Shown here: in pieces, positions 41,998 through 52,724 of the stretch
Position numbering within the stretch: position 1 is the stretch's first letter
How the letters are laid out: each line of letters begins with the position of its first letter
Source: Macrothele yani
Taxonomy: Eukaryota > Arthropoda > Arachnida > Araneae > Macrothelidae
Direction of reading: 5' to 3'
DNA length: 64,000 nt
Assembly: GCA_039090855.1 (NCBI GenBank)
Contig: CM076999.1
Span: 112,157,072 to 112,221,071 of the forward strand
Notes under the pieces: generated by a model
Told to the model about the DNA's origin: nothing
The model's input: the letters and a program-made list of their open reading frames with translations, nothing else
Databases searched by the model: none
Translations under genes and position numbers: made by a program

Positions 41998-42270
41998 CGC
42001 ATGAGTATGGCTGAAATTGAGTCATTCTTTGGAGATTGTGTGATTTCTAAAGGAATGTGGCCACCTCAGTCACCTCACCTAACACCCCCTGATTTCTTTC
42101 TCTGGGGGTATCACAAATCAGTGATGCTTCAAAACAAGTCAACAAGCTTTGAGGCATTGAAGAACATCTGCGAAGTAATGGTAGTGTTTACCATTACTTC
42201 GTGGATGTTGTTCTTCAATGGAAGAATGGCAACCTCTGCAGTGTTCCACAATGGGCGTCAGCATTGATGG
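41998..42270 (+). pseudogene. mariner-type transposase C-terminal fragment
   Basis: IESFFGDCVISKGMWPPQSP followed by HLTPPDFFLWGYHKSVMLQN matches the WPPRSPDLTPxDFFLWG block around the third catalytic residue of mariner-like transposases. The frame then runs into a self-inverted hairpin (42155-42220). The rest of the gene is absent. Confidence 0.75.
42155..42220. repeat. Inverted duplication inside the mariner fragment
   Basis: cattgaagaacatctgcgaa ... taatggta and its inverse ttaccattacttcgtggatg ... ttcttcaatg meet around a 4-base loop with few mismatches. Confidence 0.85.
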
Positions 42271-42699
42271 CTGTGCCTCGGGGCATGAACTTAACCAGCA
42301 AGATACCTCTGTGGTCCCAAAACACTGTAGCCATGAACTTCTTTGCCAAAAGCATTAGCTTACACTTGTGTGGTTTTGTCAGGGACTGGGAATGGTGCCA
42401 CTCAAGTGATTAGTGTATGTTCTCTGGTGTCAAATGACTGCCCCACTTTTCATCTCCTATCACTTTGAGGTCAAGAAATTCATGCATTTGTGCATAATGG
42501 GTAAAAACTCAAAGCTGCACTATACCATTTCTTTTGTGGGATTCATGGTACCCACCACGTGCAAATTTGCTGGTAGCCAAGGTGCTCTGCTATAATTTCA
42601 TGGAGCAGTGTGTGAGAAACTTCCGGAAAACAGACATGCAATTCATCGATATGTTGTTTTCAGGCCCACTGTAACGAATGTGTGCGGCCAAAGTGCTGG
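42271..42699. other. Unassigned stretch
   Basis: No recognisable feature. It lies between two mariner-type fragments in opposite orientation and may be rearranged transposon DNA. Confidence 0.3.
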
Positions 42700-42898
42700 T
42701 CACCACAAACGTTTGTTCTCCCTGCATTAAACATCCGAAACCACTACCGTACCGACGATTCGGCCACCACCCCTTCACCGTAATCCAATGATAAATGCCT
42801 TTTGGGCGAACGTTTTCAGCATTCAGAAAGCAAATCACAGAACACCCTTCGCACTCCAAGGAATTTTTAATTGGCTTCGCCATTTCAAACAAGCACAA
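42700..42898 (-). pseudogene. mariner-type HTH fragment
   Basis: Minus-strand frame: ECEGCSVICFLNAENVRPKG then IYHWIT, resembling the HTH_48-type N terminus of mariner or SETMAR-like transposases (R-VIRFLNA-N--P-EIHRQI). The downstream part degrades quickly. Confidence 0.5.
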
Positions 42899-43324
42899 TG
42901 GTTCTAATAGCTATATTAAGATGAAACTTGCCATAAGCCTCGCCAACATCTGACTGAGAATAGGCGAACTTGACCGCGCAGCATCTGCCTCATGCGCCCT
43001 CCAGCCCTGGCGAATGTCAGTAGCCAAATGGCGACCAGATATTTTGAAGTGGCTAGTAATTCTTTTTATATAGTAGTAGCTAATGATGGCCAGTAGATTA
43101 TTTCCCCCAAGTGAGCAACTATTTTGTCCAACCCCCCCCCTCCCCACTTGTTAATGAATATCGAGTTCAGTTTTCTCGCCTATGTTCCTGCAGCTGATTC
43201 AAAACTGGATGGAAGTGAAGGTGAGCTTTGAGAGAAACTTGATCTGCTGACGGATTAGCCTGGAGTGTCCAAAGGGGCAAGGTTACTAAAGCAACCTTTG
43301 CCATGGTATACCTTACACAAAGTA
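42899..43324. other. Stretch with a possible hAT-end remnant
   Basis: tggcgaccagatattttgaa and gtggctagtaattcttt (about 43028-43065) resemble the sub-terminal words of the hAT-like ends at 24340 and 52554; a C run lies at 43132-43141. No gene seen. Confidence 0.3.
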
Positions 43325-44864
43325 CACTGCCGGACAATTGCTACGGACGGATGACAATAGCAACGATAGCAACCATAAAATGGAAGGCAGGAAAATGTGG
43401 AAACTAGCATAAGTGCGGGATACACTAAGACGTGTTGTGCGTATGCAAATTTTGGATTGCCGAACTTGTTCCTGACGTCATAGCGCTGATAAGAGATATA
43501 AAGGATTTGACGCGTATTGACCGTTGTTGTTCAAACGCAAAGTTGAAAGGGAAAGAATCCATTCACGAACTTGCAATTTTCAGTATGTCTTCCCGATATC
43601 ACCTAGATGATTTTACGCGTGGCCGTATTATTGGCAAGATTGAAGAAGGGCGAAAATTAACAGATGTTGCCAGGGAGTTCGACGTCAGCCACAGTGTTGT
43701 TTCAAGGCTTTGGAAATCATTTCAAACAAATGGAGAGTGTAGCAAACGTCTCGGGGGAGGTCGTGTTCGCAGTACGACACCTGCAGAAGATCGGTACATA
43801 GTGCTATCAAAAAAAAGACACCGGCGCAACACAGCTAGTGAGGTAGCAAATCAGTTTATGGCTGCTACTGGCACGCGGATCTCCCGAAAAACTGTCGCCA
43901 GACGTTTGCATGAAGGAGGACTATACGCCCGCCGTCCTGTTGTGTGCATCCCATTGTCCTAACGTCACCGTACCTCCCGTTTGCAATGTGACATCAACAT
44001 CGCAATTGGACTGATAACGACTGGTCTGCTGTCCTCTTCTCAGATGACAGTAGATACAGCCTATCGTCTAATTGTCGACGACAACTGATCTGGCGTGATA
44101 GGGGTATTGCATATTGTCCAGCAAACATACAGGAAAGGGACCGATATCCGACATGTAGTGTCATGGTATGGGCTGGCATCATGATCAATGGCCGTACGTC
44201 CCTCTATGTGCTTCCAACTGGGACTATGACTGGCCAACGATACATTAATGATGTTCTGCTACCTCATGTTCGCATGTTCCGTGGTGCTGTCGATGACAGA
44301 TTCATTTTCATGGACGACAACGCAACATGTCATCGAACAGTCGCTGTCCAGGAGTGTCTTGAGAGCGAGGGTATTCAACGTCTCGTATGGCCAGCACGTT
44401 CTCCAGATCTGAATCCCATTGAAAATGTGTGGGATGCTTTGGGGAGGAGTCTTGCTGGTCGCCAATGCCCTCCAATAAACAAGGACACCCTCATCCGTGC
44501 ACTGACAGAGGAATGGGATAAATTACCCCAACAGCTGCTTGATAATGTTGTGCAAAGCATGACACGACGCGAGGAATCTTGCATCGCCCTCCATGGTGGC
44601 TATATCTCGTATTGACATGTTACGCCGGAACGCCTGCGGTCGGTAATTGCATTTTTTTCAAGTTTACGTATTCTGCACAAAATGGCCTGTTTGTCCCTTG
44701 AACTCGTTCCAAAGCCTTCTGGATTTCAGAGCACAATAAATTGTCTTTCTTGTAGTGTCCTGACATTCTGACATTATTTTATTTCACTAGGCATCCAACC
44801 TCACTTACCTTTTTATGCGCTATATAGCCGTTTATGATCCGTCCTTAGCAATTGTCCAGCAGTG
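43325..44864 (+). mobile_element. Tc1-like DNA transposon Tc1-E, nearly complete
   Basis: Ends CACTGCCGGACAATTGCTAC and, inverted, CACTGCTGGACAATTGCTAA, with TA at 43323-43324 and 44865-44866. Length 1540 bp, normal for a complete Tc1 element. Confidence 0.93.
43585..44615 (+). pseudogene. Tc1-E transposase, one stop and one frameshift
   Basis: It starts MSSRYHLDDFTRGRIIGKIE, a Tc1 HTH with VAREFDVSHSVVSRLWKSF, a basic RVRSTTPAEDRYIV segment, ARRPVVCIPLS, then a TAA and a frame change near 43960-44000. The second frame has NWTDNDWSAVLFSDDSRYSL (first Asp), MVWAGIMING, FIFMDDNATCHRTV (second Asp), DLNPIENVWDALG (Glu) and ends LHGGYISY. All domains are present with only about two lesions, the best preserved Tc1 in the window. 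Confidence 0.93.
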
Positions 44865-44899
44865 TATAAGGTCATCTACAGGTAAAAGAATTATCTTTG

Positions 44900-45160
44900 A
44901 ATCTCTGTTTAGCCACATATATGCTGAACAAAAAGAAACAACTTATGGCAATGTTTTTAAGATGATGCAGCTGCTACATCTAATGCCATTAGTACCGCTC
45001 CTTGTGAGAGTGACTTTTCAGCAATGAACCTCATAAAATGAGCAATCGGGCATGTCTGAATAGTGATACTTTAAATGACTTAAGATGATTAGATGCAATG
45101 GGCCTTTAATTGAAGATATTGATCCTCAAAATGCTGTTCAATTGTGGTGGCAGGTACTCT
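44900..45160 (+). pseudogene. hAT transposase dimerisation-domain remnant
   Basis: In shifting frames: YGNVFKMMQLLHL, then APCESDFSAMNLIK, and GPLIEDIDPQNAVQLWW. The order matches the C-terminal dimerisation region of hAT proteins (ERGFSxMNxIK ... GPxxxxFxxxxAVxxW). Stops break it repeatedly. Confidence 0.65.
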
Positions 45161-46270
45161 GATGGAAAGATCAGACACAGTACATATCAGTGGTAAACTG
45201 TATGAACATTATTAGTACCACTTTATGTATATATATCCAGAGTAGCAGAATATAGTTGTCATACGGGATAGTTTCCAAAATATTAGCAGATCTTGCAGAT
45301 AGTTTTTGCTTGTAGATTAAAAAAAAAATTATTTACAGCAATTAAAACACCCAAGACTGTACTCAGATTAATATATTTAATTCTATTTTAACGTAAGAAT
45401 GTTCAACTATTTTTCACATCTGAGTTCTTTTGTTTTTACAGAGATTTATGGCCTATCGATTTTATTAAGGTCAGTTCTCAATGCATAGGAACTGTCTCAA
45501 AAGTTTCATTTACACAGCAAGAATGTAAATTGTATTGCTAGGTTCCTCTTGAAGTTGCTAAAGGCTCATTCCATCTCAATTCAGGCAGAGCATGTCAGTT
45601 GGCCCCCTTAGATTTGTTCCAAAAAATTACAGTAGCTACTCCTACTACAGATATAAGATATTCCAAATGGATTTGCTCCAAAAAAATTTATATCACTTGC
45701 TGCGCCATTTTGAAATTTGGTGAAAAACACGTTTTTTAAAAGGAATGTCAAAAACGGCATATTTTTAAAATGCTATTGCGTTTAAACTATTTGGGCGATT
45801 CAGTTCATTTTTGTTTTGTTTTGTAGCTAATGAATTGATTTTTAACTTGACATACTTTAAATATGCATGTTATAATTATTAGTAATTTAAAAAAATCCAC
45901 TTTTTAGGTACAAAATTTTGGTTTTTCTGACATTTAACGATTTTTTTCTTACACTAAGAAAAGTTTTTTTAAATAAATAAAGATGGAAATGTGTAGTCCA
46001 CCAATGGTAGTTTTACAGCAAATTTTATTTATTGCCTAACATATATACAGTCTATACAATTCAACTTCAAAATATACAAAAGTACGAAAATGCACTATTT
46101 TCAAGTAGCAATAACTCAAAAACTCCATTTTTTTTTAAATCTTAAAACTTGACCTTATGTTGTCCTATGAGTATATTATCAATTGGTGGGGGCAGAATTG
46201 TGTGTTTTTGCCTCGTAAATTTTGAACATTTTTTTGAAAATGACAGTGCTCCAGCATTTGCAGGTCGCAG

Positions 46271-46715
46271 AAAAACACTACAAAGTTTTGTTTTAAATTA
46301 GCTCTGAAAGTTAAAATATAGGCTAGTAGACTAATTATAATACTTAAAGTAAAAATATTTAAAATATTAATCTAGTAAATAAAAAATATAAAATAATTTT
46401 AATTATTATATAATAAATTCTGTAATAAAGTTACAGTTGTTAAATGAACTGACCTAGTCTTAATGCTTAAACAACAAATAAGCTTGTTCTACACCTGTGC
46501 AATGCTGAATCAACAGGATCATACATGCACATGCATGACCAGTCATTGCACAGCTAATCAACTGTCTCACTAGCCCCTCCCCCTCCATGGTCACACCCAC
46601 CTGTGCTATAACTACTGTGCAGTCTGTTCTTTTGTTTGGAAGAGTAACACTTGATATGTGTTTGTGATTTCTCAGATATGTTTTTTACCTTTTTGCTGAA
46701 TAGGCCTATTTAATA
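46271..46715 (+). other. Transposon 5' leader
   Basis: AT-rich to about 46440, then a GC-richer stretch (46550-46625) that could hold the element's promoter; no TATA-box assignment is convincing. Confidence 0.3.
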
Positions 46716-48797
46716 ATGTCAGATTATGATAGTTCTGAACGAATTAAGTGTGTGGACTATATTAGAAGACACAAAAAAACTGTATACAAAAGTAAGAGTG
46801 TGAGGTTATGTGGTGTTGGTGATTTAGCTGATTCAATTCAAAGGATTGTAGGTAGGCCTGTTATTGTAAAAAGTAATGACAGTTTGTGTAGTAATTGTGT
46901 TGTTTTTTATAAAAAAAAATTTGGGGAACTTACAAATGAACCTGAACAAGAAATTTCATCTGATGAACCTTTTATTGCAAGTGAGGAGATTGTAAATGCT
47001 GTCAACAAAAGTATTAACATTCTTGATGTAAATATGTCACCATTGAAATCCCCTTCACAAGTTAGGCCTGAGAGGAGGCAAAGTTATGTAAAAAGGAAAA
47101 AGTTGAAATTAGAGGAAGTACCAGTAACTGCATCTGTGAAGAAATTAGAAGTGTATAGTGTCAATGATGACATTTCAAGTGAACCTTCTGCTGAAAAACC
47201 TGACTGTTATACTTGCAATCAGTGGTTTTTTAACATTAACACAGCTCTTCCAAATTCTAAATACAATGAAAAAGTGCAATTGTTGACACTGTTACCACAT
47301 ACTTTTACTAAAACGCAACTGGAGGCAAAGTTACCTTCAGTATCAAAGTACATCATAGATAAGTCACGTAGTGTTAAGAAAGAAAAAGGAATTTATGCTA
47401 AACCTGATCCCTACAGTGGACATCCATTGTCTGCAGATACTAAGGCAATTGCTTTGTCATACTACCTAGATGACAGCAAAGACTGCACAAGAGAGAGTCC
47501 AAACAAAAAAGATGTTATATGTGTTAAAGATGGTAATGGTGAGAAAGTTAAAAAAGCAAAAAGATTTATGACAAGATCAATCAAAGAGACATACAGTATA
47601 TTGAAAAAGGAAAACGAAGGAATAAAAATTGGACTTTCAAAATTTTATTCACTATGTCCAAAGTGGGTGAAAATTCAACCTATACAAGCAGTTTGTACTT
47701 GCATTTACTTTAGTAATCTTACACTAATAAGCATAGCTCTCCAAAATGTAACTACTGAAGAGGCTCTTTTACTTAAGTGTTTGTGTAACAAAACAGACAA
47801 TGAAGATTGTTGGCTCCAAATGTGTGGTGACTGTCTCGGTACAGATGCACTGACAGCCGATACTCTTGGCTTGTTGAATGAAGTTACATATGCTATTTGG
47901 GAACGTAATGACCTTATAAAGAAAACTGTACCTACTGAAAGGTTCCTCGAAGATGCTAGACATTGGATTAATAAAGCAATTCCTCATAATTATATCCGAA
48001 AAATCCAGAGAGAAGGAATAGCCAAAGTTAAAATCTCTGCGAAAGGGAGTTCTGTGTGTGTTTTACATTTTGATTTTGCAGAGAACTGGTCAGTTATATT
48101 GCCTGATGAGATACAAAGCTATCACTGGCAAAATGTACAAATCTCATTGTTTACATGTGTTGCACAAATTGGTCAAGTGAAAGAAAGTTTTGCAGTAGTG
48201 TCTGATGATATAACCCATGACACAGCTCATGCTCTCTGTGCCATAGGTCTTATAAAAAATGACATTTCAAAATCGTATCCATTGGAAACTAAGACCTCAG
48301 TAGTTTACGTTTCAGATGGAGCTGCCGCACATTTCAAAAATCGATATCAACTTCATGAGTTGTCTAAGGGTAATCCAACTATAGAAAGAAAGTGGATATT
48401 TTCAGCTACTGGGCATGGTAAGAATGCATGCGATGGTATAGGTGGCATATGCAAGCACTATGCTACAAGATTTAATCTACAAAAAGAATCTGTGGAAGCC
48501 ATAAGAGACGCAGCTTCATTTGTTTGTACAATTTCAAATCTTATACGTAATACGAAAATACTACACCTCAAAAGTGAAGTTGTTCAAAAATTCAGGTCTT
48601 GTAAAGAAAAAGAATGGATCACTGTAAAACCTGTTGTAGGATTACAATCTCAGCATTATTGGTTGGTGCAAAATAATGAAGCTTATATGGCAAGAACAAT
48701 TAAACATAATGTGCAGAAAGTAGAAATAACAAGCCAAGTAAAAAACAGGTACTCTTTGAGTGATTTCATAGTAGGTCAATTTGTTGGGTGTATATAA
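46716..48797 (+). CDS. Intact DDE-type transposase-like protein, 693 aa
   Basis: The presumed transposase of the 4.3 kb element. Start: first ATG of the frame (MSDYDSSERIKCVDYIRRHK); no alternative long frame exists. Cys pairs near residues 57/60 (CSNC) and 164/167 (CYTC) may form zinc-binding modules, with a basic RRQSYVKRKKLKL segment between them. The C-terminal half has an RNase H-like order: HFDFAENWSVIL (Asp near 453), VVYVSDGAAAHFKNRYQLHE (Asp near 534), FSATGHGKNACDGIGG (His-Gly-Lys near 567, Asp near 573). I recognise this D / SDG-FKN / HGK--DGIGG pattern from uncharacterised metazoan transposon proteins; which acidic residue is the third catalytic one is inferred. No stop or frameshift in 2.08 kb. 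Spacing to the TIRs is about 450 bp on the left and 390 bp on the right. It could alternatively be a domesticated gene, but the TIRs argue for a mobile element. Confidence 0.85.
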   Translation: MSDYDSSERIKCVDYIRRHKKTVYKSKSVRLCGVGDLADSIQRIVGRPVIVKSNDSLCSNCVVFYKKKFGELTNEPEQEISSDEPFIASEEIVNAVNKSINILDVNMSPLKSPSQVRPERRQSYVKRKKLKLEEVPVTASVKKLEVYSVNDDISSEPSAEKPDCYTCNQWFFNINTALPNSKYNEKVQLLTLLPHTFTKTQLEAKLPSVSKYIIDKSRSVKKEKGIYAKPDPYSGHPLSADTKAIALSYYLDDSKDCTRESPNKKDVICVKDGNGEKVKKAKRFMTRSIKETYSILKKENEGIKIGLSKFYSLCPKWVKIQPIQAVCTCIYFSNLTLISIALQNVTTEEALLLKCLCNKTDNEDCWLQMCGDCLGTDALTADTLGLLNEVTYAIWERNDLIKKTVPTERFLEDARHWINKAIPHNYIRKIQREGIAKVKISAKGSSVCVLHFDFAENWSVILPDEIQSYHWQNVQISLFTCVAQIGQVKESFAVVSDDITHDTAHALCAIGLIKNDISKSYPLETKTSVVYVSDGAAAHFKNRYQLHELSKGNPTIERKWIFSATGHGKNACDGIGGICKHYATRFNLQKESVEAIRDAASFVCTISNLIRNTKILHLKSEVVQKFRSCKEKEWITVKPVVGLQSQHYWLVQNNEAYMARTIKHNVQKVEITSQVKNRYSLSDFIVGQFVGCI

Positions 48798-49188
48798 TGA
48801 TCCCAGCGGCCAATCCGCTCGACTCCACATTTTCGATACCAAGGAGCTGAACCAGATCCAACAGATCTACAGTGTCTAAACTTTATGTAAACTTACTCTG
48901 TAATTATTTTAGTATAATGTTTATAGATCTCAGCTAACATGGAGTTGTTTACGATTATTTGTTTTAGTGTTACAGAAATCAGAAAATTGTAAAAAGACAA
49001 ACAGTTCAATGAGTTCTCGGTTTTGCACATTTTCTATGTCTTTCTTTTTGTTCTTTATTCATTATTTTTTTCTAAATGAGTAACTTAAGTTTACTTATAA
49101 AAGTGTTCAGTGGAGCTTAAAAGTCAAGGTGGCTTTAAAATTTCATTGTAAAGAACAACTGTATACGTTTTTGTATCGTTTCTATTTG
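48798..49188 (+). other. Transposon 3' region between the ORF and the right TIR
   Basis: AT-rich; no additional ORF. A poly(A) signal was not assigned. Confidence 0.3.
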
Positions 49189-50299
49189 CGACCCGCAAAT
49201 GCTGGAGAAGTGTCATTTTCAAAAAAAACGTTCAAAATTTACGAGGCAAAAACACACAATTCTGCCCCCACCAATTGATAATATACTAATAGGACAACAT
49301 AAGGTCAAGTTTTAAGATTTAAAAAAAAATGGGGTTTTTGAGTTATTGCTACTTGAAAATAGTGCATTTTCATACTTTTGCATATTTTGAAGTTGAATTG
49401 TATAGACTGTATATATGTTAGGCAATAAATAAAATTTGCTGTAAAACTACCATTGGTGGACTACACATTGCCATCTTTATTTATTTAAAAAAACTTTTCT
49501 TAGTGTAAGAAAAAAATCGTTAAATGTCAGAAAAACCAAAATTTTGTACCTAAAAAGTGGATTTTTTTAAATTACTAATAATTATAACATGCATATTTAA
49601 AGTATGTCAAGTTAAAAATCAATTCATTAGCTACAAAACAAAACAAAAATGAACTGAATCGCCCAAATAGTTTAAACACAATAACATTTTAAAAATATGC
49701 CGTTTTTGACATTCCTTTCAAAAAACGTGTTTTTCACCAAATTTCAAAATGGCGCAGCAAGTGATATAAATTTTTTTTGGAGCAAATCCCTTTAGAATAC
49801 CTTATATCTGTAGTAGGAGTAGCTACTGTAATTTTTTGGAACAAATCTAAGGGGGTCAACTGACACATGTTGGTATTCTCTGCCTGAATTGAGATGGAAT
49901 GGGCCTAAATTAAAATCTTTTCCTTAAGTATTTTGTAAGTCTACTATTTTTAAATTAAATTGTTGAAAATGCTATTTATAACTTTTGAAAGTTCAGTAAT
50001 GGAACTGTTTTTCTAGATATAATTTTTTTTAATTAGTGTCTTGTTCTTATGAGGTTCATAGTCCAATATTTTAATATTTTGCCCTAAAGATCCAATTCCC
50101 ACACATTGCTGCGCATACAGTTGCAATGCATGACTTGTTATTTTGCCCTGAATCTGTAATGTTCTAATATGTATTTATTGTTTTATTAATTTTCCTTTAA
50201 ATCATCTTATTCTATTGTTATCGTGATTCATGGGTTTGCAGCAAGTTTTCCGTTTCAATAGTTGTGTACGCAGATGCATTTTATTTTTATACAACTCTG

Positions 50300-50624
50300 T
50301 ATATATCCTAGCTTTTGTCCCTTTGTTTTAAATATTATTAAAGAAATTAGACATCTAACTTCAATGGCCTCTCGAAAATAAATTATGTATGTGTAAATTA
50401 AGACAGTAAGAGTAATGATATTACAGCACTGAAAATAAATTATCAAAAAATCAATCATTTTGGAACAAAAGCATATGCAATAGTTGCAGCCAATCTACTG
50501 ATCCTATGCAGTATCCGCTCTGCATCTGTTTTTATGAAGTTAATGGGGGAGGGGTATCTCATTAAAAAGTAAAAAAAAAAAAAAAAACATTTACCTATTT
50601 ACTTTCATAGAAATGTAAGTACAG
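50300..50624. other. Unassigned stretch
   Basis: AT-rich sequence with a 17-base A run at 50571-50587. No feature recognised. Confidence 0.3.
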
Positions 50625-50638
50625 GTTAAAATATACAT

Positions 50639-52510
50639 AATATCTAAGGTATTTTACCTGATATTTCAAAGTATTTCGCACATTGTTTGCTCTGTGAGGC
50701 ATGTGCTCCTGGCCCGAGAGGTCCCTTACGTTATGGACCTTTGGTTAGTTATGAATTTTTTTTTTTTTTTTGCAGAAATAAGGCAGTTAGGTTATATATT
50801 TGCAGTTCCACATTCATTCATTCGCACAATCAAACGTTTAAAATTTACTATTAATTAAAAGATTTTAGTAGAAAGAGTTATACTCATCGGGTCAGGAGAC
50901 GTCTCACAAGGGGCTCGTTGTTACGGCGAGCGCTTTCAGCAGTGCTTAACCGCCATCATCTGGCCACTACTTCTACACGAGGGTTCCTCGCGCGTGTGTA
51001 GTTTTGGAGTTGCATGTCGGGAATCGGTGGGAAGGTTTGCTGCCTGTATGTGTTAGTTGATTTGTTTCCAATGTGTCGCCCTCTGTTGGATGAGTTAGTA
51101 GGTATCAGTCTTAAGTATAATTCTATTGTTGTGTGTCTGTATGTGTTAGGTGATTTGTTTCTAATGTGTCGCCATCTATTGGATGAGTTGGTAGGTATCA
51201 GTCGTAAGTATAATTCTTTTGTGTAGATATTTTTTTTTTAATTATACTTATGACTGATACCTACCAACTCATCCAATAGACGGCGACACATTACTAGAAA
51301 CAAATCACCTAACACATACAGACACACAATAGAATTATACTTACAACTGATACCTACCAACTCATCCAATAGATGGCGACACATTAGAAACAAATCACCT
51401 AACACATACAGACACACAATAGAATTATACTTACGACTGATACCTACCAACTCATCCAATAGATGGCGACACATTAGAAACAAATCACCTAACACATACA
51501 GACACACAATAGAATTATACTTACGACTGATACCTACCAACTCATCCAATAGATGGCAACACATTAGAAACAAATCACCTAACACATATACAGACACACC
51601 ACAATAGAATTATACTTAAGACTACCAACTCATCCAATAGATGGAGACACATTGGAAACAAATCACCTAACACATACAGACACACAATAGAATTATACTT
51701 ACGACTGATACCTACCAACTCATCCAATAGATGGCAACACATTAGAAACAAATCACCTAACACATATACAGACACACCACAATAGAATTATACTTAAGAC
51801 TACCAACTCATCCAATAGATGGAGACACATTGGAAACAAATCAACTAACACATACAGACACACAATAGAATTATACTTACGACTGATACCTACCAACTCA
51901 TCCAATAGATGGCAACACATTAGAAACAAATCACCTAACACATATACAGACACACCACAATAGAATTATACTTAAGACTACCAACTCATCCAATAGATGG
52001 AGACACATTGGAAACAAATCAACTAACACATACAGGCAGCAAACCTTCCCATCGATTCCCGACATGCAACTCCAAAACTACACACACGCGAGGAATTCTC
52101 ATGTAGAAGTAGTGGCCAGATGATGGTGGTTAAGCACCGCTGAAAGCGCTCGCCGTAACGAGCCCCTTGTGAGACGTCTCCTGACCCGATGAGTATAACT
52201 CTTTCTACTAAAATCTTTTAATTAATAGTAATTTCAAATGTTTGATTGTGTGAATGAATGAATGTGAAACTGAAAATATATAACCTAACTGCCTTATTTC
52301 TGCAAAAAAAAAAAAAAAAAATCATAACTAACCAAAGATCCGTAACGTAAGGGACCTCTCGGGCCAGGAGCACGTGCCTCACAGAGCAAACAATGCGCGA
52401 AATACTTTGAAATATCAGGTAAAATACCTTAGATATTATGTATATTTTAATCAAGAGCTTGTTTATAACATAAGACAACCCATAAGGTTGCCTCATGAAT
52501 TGCATTTTTC
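50639..52510. mobile_element. Foldback-like element FB-1 with internal minisatellite
   Basis: Inverted arms of about 400 bp (left from 50639, right ending about 52450): ttaaaatatacataatatct, ctcctggcccgagaggtccc, gggtcaggagacgtctcaca, gcgagcgctttcagcagtgc. The arms continue into an 88-92 bp minisatellite, about 2 units in the left arm and about 9 inverted units on the right. The 14-bp word gtaagtacaggtta occurs at 50625-50638 and 52511-52524, a plausible target-site duplication that leaves a 60-bp non-palindromic tail on the right only. No transposase. Confidence 0.85.
51040..52040. repeat. 88-92 bp minisatellite in two inverted blocks
   Basis: Unit words: tgtgttaggtgatttgtttc, aatgtgtcgccatctattgg, atgagttggtaggtatcagt, aagtataattctattg. 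Two units run forward (51040-51230) and about nine run inverted (51240-52035). Two variants alternate in the right block (agatggcaac with gactgatacc, and agatggagac lacking it), giving a roughly 178-bp two-unit period. Confidence 0.9.
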
Positions 52511-52553
52511 GTAAGTACAGGTTACTGAATTACTCTTTTTTTTTATTTTGCAT

Positions 52554-52622
52554 GGCCAGCAGATTTTGTTATTTGGCTAGTAAAATTTTTATTCTACTAG
52601 CCAAATTGGCTAGTAGAAATTT
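52554..52622. repeat. Short inverted repeat with tggctagta words
   Basis: ttggctagtaaaat ... attctactagccaa, followed by a further ttggctagtagaaatttc. Resembles hAT-end sub-terminal words at 24340 and 43030; lies about 100 bp inside the intron next to the donor site at 52724. Confidence 0.5.
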
Positions 52623-52724
52623 CAGCAGTTTTGCAAGAGCTGGCGCCCTCTGTGCACAAACGAGCATTACTTTCTGGACAACCAAAAGTAGATAATGTAT
52701 GACTGAAAAACAAATCGTGCATAC

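Larger units (their letters stand above)
45563..49905 (+). mobile_element. 4.3 kb DNA transposon with about 0.7 kb TIRs, possibly Sola-like
   Basis: Terminal inverted repeats of 708 bp (45563-46270) and 717 bp (49189-49905) begin GGCTCATTCCATCTCAATTC and GGCCCATTCCATCTCAATTC and stay closely similar throughout, differing mainly by a 9-12 base indel and scattered substitutions. A 4-bp TAAA duplication flanks it (45559-45562, 49906-49909); removing the element restores dispersed repeat Q. It contains one long intact ORF. Four-base duplications and a D-D-type core suggest the Sola group, but Kolobok- or other TTAA-like groups with a mutated site are not excluded. Confidence 0.88.
45257..50299 (+). 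repeat. Dispersed repeat Q copy ii, split by the 4.3 kb transposon
   Basis: Left part 45257-45562 (gatagtttccaaaatattag, gcagatagtttttgcttgta, gttcttttgtttttacagag) and right part 49906-50299 (gttgaaaatgctatttataa, aggttcatagtccaatattt, gcagcaagttttccgtttca, gttgtgtacgcagatgcatt) are collinear with copies i and iii. Confidence 0.85.

Noticed and set aside
51238..51953. Repetitive protein frames with a repeated CLYVLGDLFLMC motif
   Set aside because: They are translations of the 88-92 bp minisatellite in FB-1; unit lengths are not consistently multiples of three and no start or splice context supports a gene.
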